64,000 nt of DNA from Membranipora membranacea. Lineage: Eukaryota; Bryozoa; Gymnolaemata; Cheilostomatida; Membraniporidae. The notes beneath the pieces were generated by a model. The model had not been told where the DNA came from and searched no databases. It saw only the letters and a list, made by a program, of their open reading frames with translations. The stretch is taken from assembly GCA_914767715.1 (NCBI GenBank), contig OU612071.1, forward strand, positions 20,396,948 to 20,460,947, written 5' to 3'. The position numbers and the translations under genes are program-made. This document shows positions 57,281 to 64,000 of this stretch, piece by piece; within the stretch, counting starts at the first letter, position 1, and every line of letters starts with the position of its first letter.

Positions 57281-60200
57281 ATGGTAAGCATCCTTTTATT
57301 TCCGTTTGTCTTCAGTGCCATTGTCGATTATTCTCTTGCAGATTTTTGCTCACCATGTAGTGCTAATGACTGCCATGGAGCCTGTGTCTGTCCAGTTGAG
57401 AAGCCAGAGCCTGGGCTCCTATGTGATATGTGTGGTGGTACGGGCTGTCCTAAATGTGGTTGTATCCCCGCCCCTCAACAGTAAGTGTGTCTTCCTTCTT
57501 ATCTTAGGTAGTATACCAGAACTTTGGCCACATAAATTTTTATTGGAATGCTTTGACAATGTCTATATTGTAGAGAAAAATAAGGAGACAACTTGGTTTA
57601 AAACTGAATTTCGCTACTTCAGGCCTACAGATATTTTGATTAAGAATCATACGAAGATTACAGGAATGCATAACTATCTTCCCTAAATTGACGCACAGAA
57701 GGTTGGCAATCTCTACTAGGTCAGCTGCCAAGCTGTATCAAGTAACTCACACCACCCAGTAAATGAATAAATGAAACAAAAAAGATAATTATCTTTCCAA
57801 TGTGTCCCCATACATAAGGTGTGCGGTCCTGAGCTTTGATATATTTCTCATAGACTGCATGTCTATATATATAGCAACCCTGATTTGTTCATATTCAGCA
57901 ATCAAATAGACAACAGAAAAATATCTTGTTTAGTTGTACCGTTCCCTGACTTGCCATGGACTGCATAGTAGGTATCGGTAATACTTCAGCATTATATTTT
58001 CACTTCTTTGTTCTCTTAGGACTTTCCTGGCTCATCAGCGACTTTCATTTCCAAAGTGAGTACAGAAGACTACTAAAATAAACACTGTCACACTTTTTTG
58101 AGATACGATACAATGAATTTCAGGTTCCTCTTGTCCTTGTCTTGTTATTGATGGCCTAGCTTACGGCAACTTAGTCTGAGTACCGAATATTCAAGTTTCA
58201 GGGCACATGATTTTACAATTTCCGCCTTTATGAAATAGCTCGGCACTCAAGATTACTGCAAGTGAATTAGAGATCGGTGACATTGTGCTTGTCTTGTGAA
58301 TAATTGATCATTGGAATCTCAACCGATTTCAACCCTTATACCCTAAAAGTAGCTGTTGAAATTCTCTGAGTACTCTAGTAAGTATTCACAGGTTGAAAAA
58401 GTTTCCCGTTTTCTAATGCTTAAAATAGCTAAATCGAAGGTGGCTACGCCCTGCTCACCATATTGTATTTATATTACAGATCCGAATATCAACAGGCCAA
58501 AATTAAAGGGTTGCTCACAACAGACACCTCAAAACAATTAAAACTAACCTCTAGCTAACATTTCTACAGATGTATTTTTTTCCTTCAGATGTACATGCGA
58601 CATGTGCCCTAAGAAATGTTGGAAGTGTTGTCGTAAGAGAGTAGCCTGTGACTGCCTGCCCCCAGATACATGTAGGTACAGCGAGGAAGCTGATAAGGGA
58701 GGGGAGAAGCTACCCTTAGATGCCTGGGGTAAAAGAGAGTGGAACACAGCTAGAGAAGAGTGCCAGGTAGGGTGAGGATAAGGATGCATTGGTATTAACC
58801 CGTAAGAACTCACACTATAGCTTCATACCTTTTTAAAACTTAATAAATTATCACAGTAATTTGTACTTTTCCTGCAAATTAAACTGGATTATTCCTCTTC
58901 CAATTTCTTACTGATTCCAGGCGTGAGTCTGACTATTTATAGTATGATGAGCTGTCTTGAATGCAGTGTAACACATACTATAGTTCTATATCGATGGTTC
59001 TTGAGACATAGTTATCTAACATTCCATCATGATCCATGAATTCATTCAACACAGGCTCTACTGATTTGTGATTATACAGGAGGAGATGGAGACTGTTCTC
59101 TCCCCGTATGATGACTGTCCTGACCCTTGTGATAATGAGTGTCCTCCTTACCCACCGCCAAGGAAATTCCCTCAACCAAGCTGTGCTACGTGTATGTCAC
59201 CTAAAGCTGGCAATAGTAACAACGCTAACTCACTAGACGCTGACAACTGCAAGCCAAGTCGCAGAAAAAGAAGAGGTCTGTTTTCATTATTGAATCAGAG
59301 TTACCCGCTCAGTGACCAGGGTAGACTTGCACAGTGCACACATAGAACGCTGTCGTTACAGTAATGTACAGGCCTTGCTATATGAAGTACACCAATGGGT
59401 TTTCAATTTGCACTGTTTCTGAGCGCTACATGTGCTTGTGTCACTGTTGATTTGTGTCAGAGTCATCGTTGAATCTCCCAGCCAAATATCGAGATGTGTT
59501 GATATTACTCACAGCTCACTGTTTTCAAATCTCCAGGAAAGAGAAGCAAGTCTCGCAGGCGAAGAACTCGCTCACGTGGAGGAAAGGGAAGATCTGGTAG
59601 AAAGCGGATTAAATTTGGTAAAGACCCTGAATTTGGTCCAGTATGTGAAGGTTTGAGCTGTGGGCCATCAGAAGCATGCTATGAAGGACTTCCAGGTAAT
59701 CAAAGCATGATGTCTAGTAATCTTGTTTACAAATGTTACCCCCTATAAACAATAATACTAAACAATTGGTGTCACTTTGATTTGTGTAGTAACATTACTT
59801 TCTCATGAAAGTCTATTGAACACTGTTTGGCCTCGTCTCGTACGCAACAACACAACATGCCTGGAAAAAGATGACCTGCAAAACAGTTGACACTTAATAA
59901 AGTAATCTCATAGCTGTCTTCTCCTGCGATGTGGAATTGGAATAAATTTTAACAAAAAATTATACATATTTCCATATATATTCCCAAATACTGTGGTGTT
60001 ATGGTTGAAATATTTGGCAACTTACTGATGTGTAATTAAATTATTTTATCGTAATAAAACCTTAAGAGTGCAAAATGCTTTTATCTCCGTATGGAAATAA
60101 ATGTGAAACGTTGCCGAAATACAAGCATTGCATTCTAACAACGGGAAAGGTCCAGCCTTGGTTGGGTGGAACTATGTGATGTATGACACAACCCATAACC

Positions 60201-63200
60201 TTTTGTCAGCTATTATTAAGCAGTTGTGTGTAGTTGGTTCTCAGACAGCTGATGTGCTTGTTCGAGAAGATGCTGCACACAATGATTTAATATCACTACA
60301 GATGTGAATATTGTATATTGTCTTGTTGTACACTAAGGTATTCTCTCACTACAGGAGAGCTGTTCTGTACACGGGATGATATGACAGGTAAAGTTCTCAC
60401 AGATTATGAAGTCGGAGATGGAGAATACAAATATGACATGTGTGATCCAGAGAGGCAGATTTGCTCTGCGAAGTGAGTACAGAGATATGTGTAGATATCT
60501 AGAAAAGATTCGGTACTATACCAAATAATGGTAGGAGAGCCCTCTAATGTGTGAGCATTGGAGGTCTCAGGTTCGAATGCTGCTGCAGTCTACTGACTAC
60601 TGGGCTCAATCTGCGCCGCAGGTGTTCCGACCTGCCTGCAAACTGAGTGCAACTTGGCGCCGAATATTGCGGCCGCACCCTTAAGGTACCTGTATTTCTC
60701 AGTTATCGGAGAGAGACAAACTCGCGATTTTAACCCACATCGGGCACAAGCATAGCTCCAATATTTTGAAAAATTGCACGAGATGAGTGACCTAAACCTC
60801 TTTTATAGTATACAATATATTTAACATATATTGATTTTTGAGCACTTATGAATGAACCTGATATGTCTCAAGCCCCCATTCGCCTGGATAAACTCCGTTT
60901 ACACCAGACCACACACCAAGTTTTTTTAAGGAAACTGCCCAGCAATAATGCAATATATCGCATTTCAAAACATTTTAATATTGTATTGGTGATCATGTCT
61001 AATAGTTATTTTCACAGTTGAATCCTCCCAAATATCTGACGTTGAGTCGCAGTGACCTCTGAAAGTTCATTTTGGGGCAGAAAGTGCCCTTTATAAATTG
61101 ATCCCTCTGTGCCTTGTTTTTGAGGTATTTGATTAAGTTATGCTTTCACCATATAGAGGAGGCATGGCACTAACTGGAGGAGTGACATTTTAGTGAAACT
61201 TTATGTTTTTAGGCCTCCTTCCATCAATAGTCTTACCAGCTTACAGATACTAGTTTTCACAACTGGAACAGATAATAGCCCAAATTTTCAATGATTTAGG
61301 TCAAAATTTTCCAGCCAAAATACAGAAATTCAGAAAGATGTCAGTCAAATTTGTTGTCAGCATGATGAACAACAGGAGATTGTCTAGACTTTGATCAAAG
61401 CGATCATTGATTGTGGCTTTACATCTTGAGATATTTGGATTTTTGTAGCTAAACTAGATTTATTTGGTCCAAAACATGCACCCCTTTCCGACCAAAAAAC
61501 TGAAAATAGGTTAAACAACATGTTATACACACCAGTTTCCATTAAACTAGAGAGTATTTCGGAGGTTTTGATCGTGGCGCTTGATTATAAATTCAATGGT
61601 AGAGAAGTAATGAACATGAACATTATTCTCATTCGATGCTAAAAAGTCACCCAAAAATCGTGTTCCATTGTTGTACACAATGTGCTTTGCATAACGTAAT
61701 TTACTGCATCATTTTGCCCATTGCTGCCTATATGCTTTCAATGTATTTTAGTTAATGTACAATTAATCAAGTTAAAAACATTACGGTTTGAAAAAAATCG
61801 CGATATTAAACATAAGCCAGACTATTAGCATAGAATTTTTGAGATTGGGCAAGTAGTTCCTGAGAGACTGAATATCACATTAAATCTTTTCTACAGAGTG
61901 ACTCGTAGGTGTGGGCCGTGTACCCCTCCTCCCCCTCTCATCTCTAAAGAGCATGATGAAGGAGCCTGCTGTAAGTCAGACTGTGAGAAGCCGTGCCTCC
62001 CTCCCCAGCTGATGTCCCCGTGCAATCCCCGACCTGCTTGTGTCTGCAGAAGGGACTGTAAGAAGGAGTACTGTATGATCATGCATGGAAACTGTCTCCG
62101 CTGCAGTCCTAAACAGTATGTATCAGTCTTAAGTCTTGACTTTTACAGTGTCAGTGAAATTTGAAGTCTTTTTTGACTTTTCTTGTCTCTTAAGAGATTT
62201 TCGTCTCCCCCTATTTTCAACAACAAACTGGCTGTTTTCAATGTGTGGGTCGAATGAGTATCTGAAAGAGCTTCCCTATTGTTCGTGGTATTTTTGAGAA
62301 AACAATAGGATTTTGTGATTGCCCACTTTTTATTTATTTTATCGTTCTTTTGGTTTGCTGATAACCTACTACTAATAAAAAGGAAACTCTGTTAGCATGA
62401 AGCATGTGGTGTGTTATCCTAATGCGACTCCAAACCCTTCCAATAAATACCAACTAGCTTCAAATGTACTAAATTTTTAAACAGAGTTGAGAAGTAAGGC
62501 AGCGAACAATCTTAATCTTTTTTCCATTGCTTTAGTCTGCCGGATATGTCAGAATGTAAGCCATGTACTATACCTAAAGGCAGCATTAAAAAGAAACCAA
62601 AACCGAAGAAACACCCCTGTGACGACTCTGAGGAATGTGAGGATCCATGTGAGGCTTTGTTTGGTGAGTGAGTTATGTATACATTTTTTTCTTCATATCA
62701 TTGGAATAACTTGAGAATGTTTCACAAAGTCAGACATAGAAAAAAAAAGAGAAAAAAAAAATTTCAATCAAGATGTCGACAAAGATAATTAGAAAAATTA
62801 TATTCGAATGATTTCAATCTATTTAATCTAAAGTTTGATAAATGATTAATCTATATTTCTGGAAAAATTATTCGAATCAGCGCAGACATATTATGATAAC
62901 ATTGAACAATCAGTATAAAGACAGCACGATCTATAAAGCACATCCACTCATGGCTGGACACAGCACAAACCTTGCCACAAGATATGTACAAAGCTAAACA
63001 TGGTGGCTTAGTTAGCCATATATATTAACAGATACGGACAATTTTTTTAACTATGATTAAGATGTAGTGAACAATGATGCTATCATTTTGTTAAATAAAA
63101 TTGAATTTATTTAAATTTTGATTTCATTTTATAAATTCACTTGAAACAGTTAATTTAAAGTTCAATGGTTTAAATAAATTAAATTCTAAAATAATAATTT

Positions 63201-63516
63201 AATTAAAACTTTATTAATAGTTTGATTATGTGAATCAAATGAAGTAACTTGAAATCAATTAAATTAAATGAATATTAAATTAATTTTTCATAAAATTAAA
63301 TTAAAAAAAAAAACTAAAAAAAATTGTTAAAATGTTCATTTTAAAGATTAAACTACTAGCTTTATTTCTAAATGACAGAGAACAGTGTGTATCACACAGA
63401 CAGTATCAGTATCTAATCACACTTTCATCTTTGTTTTAGGCACTTGTGACCCCCCTCAACCGTGTGTGAAGGAGTGTACTACTGGTGAATGTGAGAATGC
63501 CTGTCTCATCATGTAA
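57281..63516 (+). CDS. Secreted cysteine-rich protein, nine exons, family unknown
   Basis: Exons: 57281-57480, 58020-58055 (36-nt microexon), 58589-58766, 59080-59275, 59537-59695, 60355-60472, 61897-62115, 62536-62663, 63440-63516. All introns have GT-AG ends and every phase fits, with or without the microexon, giving 436 or 424 residues. The start has a hydrophobic signal peptide (MVSILLFPFVFSAIVDYSLA, cleavage likely before DFC). The mature protein is packed with Cys: CDMCGGTGCPKCGC, CTCDMCPKKCWKCC, CPDPCDNECPPYPPP, CVCRRDCKKEYC and a CxxxCTTGECENAC end. A strongly basic middle (SRRKRRG, SRRRRTRSRGGK, SGRKRIKFG) contains furin-type cleavage sites. Extracellular matrix or secreted structural/defence roles are possible; no family is recognised. 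The fifth donor (GTCTGT, after 59275) is weak. An alternative is that ATG|GTAAGC is itself a donor and the signal peptide region an intron; the perfect signal sequence argues against it. Confidence 0.75.
60525..60720 (+). mobile_element. Probable tRNA-derived SINE in intron
   Basis: A-box-like TAATGGTAGGAG (60525) and B-box-like CAGGTTCGAATGC (60568) spaced as in a tRNA head, followed by a GC-richer body. It lies in an intron of the cysteine-rich gene. Confidence 0.45.
61008..61225. repeat. Dispersed repeat family G, copy 2
   Basis: Intronic counterpart of 43318-43505. It contains an extra segment of about 35 bp (GAAAGTTCATTTTGGGGCAG region) relative to copy 1. Confidence 0.65.
62735..63340. 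repeat. AT-rich intronic tract
   Basis: Long A-runs and TTAAATTAAATT-type repeats in the last intron of the cysteine-rich gene. Confidence 0.5.
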
Positions 63517-63770
63517 TCATGTCTGATACGGAGTCATACTTAGTGTGATTATAATACTCTTAACGAGTCTGTCTTATGAATGGTGGTATTTAATACCATG
63601 TGATTTGAAGACTGTGACAATGGATCAAACTTTGTTGAATTATTGTTTTCCAATGCATTTAGCCATCAGGAGAAAACAACTGGTTTGTCCATCTTGCATA
63701 GCTGCAAAGCTGTTGCGTTGCAATTTTTGTTTTTCCATGCTGTACTTTCAAAGTCGTAGGACGATGGTTG

Positions 63771-63776
63771 AATAAA
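63771..63776 (+). terminator. Polyadenylation signal of the cysteine-rich gene
   Basis: AATAAA about 255 nt after the stop codon, followed by an A-run and T/G-rich sequence. It is the best poly(A) candidate for this gene. Confidence 0.5.
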
Positions 63777-64000
63777 AAAACAGATAAAAATCTGTTGATT
63801 ATGATCACAATGTCTCTCTGAATTATTAGTCCGTTTTATTGCTGCTTATGAATAGCCTTCATATCAAACCTCTGAATTATGCAAAATTTGACTACGAGAA
63901 GGCGGTGCGAATCCTGGTCAGCACCAGGTGGTTTTGATACAGATACATTAGAGGTTAAAGTTTTAAGAACTGTATTGAGCATGTTTTTCTGGCTGTTGCT

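Noticed and set aside
57281-57345. Tiny intron GTAAGC...CTTGCAG directly after the ATG of the cysteine-rich gene
   Set aside because: Splice-like ends exist, but reading through gives a textbook signal peptide with a good cleavage site. The intron reading would leave the secreted protein without one.
1-64000. CRISPR array, phage or bacterial operon
   Set aside because: There are no regularly spaced identical repeats and genes have spliceosomal introns; the DNA is eukaryotic.

Overview
The window is AT-rich nuclear DNA from a multicellular animal, probably an invertebrate. The evidence is many GT-AG introns, a single-exon class A GPCR, a FLYWCH/MULE gene, a DUF4806-like gene, a secreted multi-exon cysteine-rich gene, tRNA-derived SINEs and a dense mixture of DNA transposons and retrotransposons. 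The phylum cannot be fixed from sequence alone. A sponge or cnidarian is only an impression, from compact introns and the type of TE-borne genes. There are no bacterial operons and no CRISPR array.

Layout. 0.2-1.9 kb: minus-strand MULE/FLYWCH transposase-like gene with intact exon phases, running off the left edge. 3.2-6.4 kb: foldback/MITE sequence and a broken PIF/Harbinger transposase. 6.4-9.9 kb: broken hAT transposase with a tandemly duplicated 300-bp intron+exon unit upstream and a hAT-like terminal motif at 9.93 kb. 10-13 kb: exon-like segments of an unrecognised gene. 13.7 kb: a further Harbinger exon. 14.4-23.4 kb: a nearly complete non-LTR retrotransposon (ORF1, then endonuclease-RT ORF2) split by a 4.2-kb TIR-bounded element that carries one apparently intact nine-exon gene of the HADNC..GQNKN (DUF7869-like) family. 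23.4-25.6 kb: internally deleted Bel/Pao retrotransposon with a probable LTR. 26.5-40.2 kb: a mosaic of dispersed repeats (at least four recurring families) around a five-exon DUF4806-like gene (30.0-32.0 kb), a foldback MITE, a LINE tail, a coiled-coil pseudogene and an LTR/PBS-like site. 41.6-48.9 kb: SINEs, a TA-flanked MITE holding a tRNA-like core, several hairpins including a 110-bp GC-rich near-perfect palindrome at 46.7 kb, and two LINE 3' fragments. 50.8-51.9 kb: intact GPCR. 53-56 kb: inverted SINE pair, AT-rich tract, and a minus-strand LINE ending in 17 pentamer copies. 57.3-63.8 kb: intact cysteine-rich secreted protein gene with nine exons, including a 36-nt microexon.

The host genes (GPCR, cysteine-rich protein, probably the DUF4806-like gene) look unrelated to each other; most of the window is transposon history. 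The strongest lead is the nested element at 17.05-21.29 kb. It has terminal inverted repeats, a clean insertion in LINE ORF2 that restores the reading frame when one flanking copy is removed, and an undamaged spliced gene of a family with no assigned function. Together these suggest a recently mobile, cut-and-paste-like DNA element whose gene could be its transposase.
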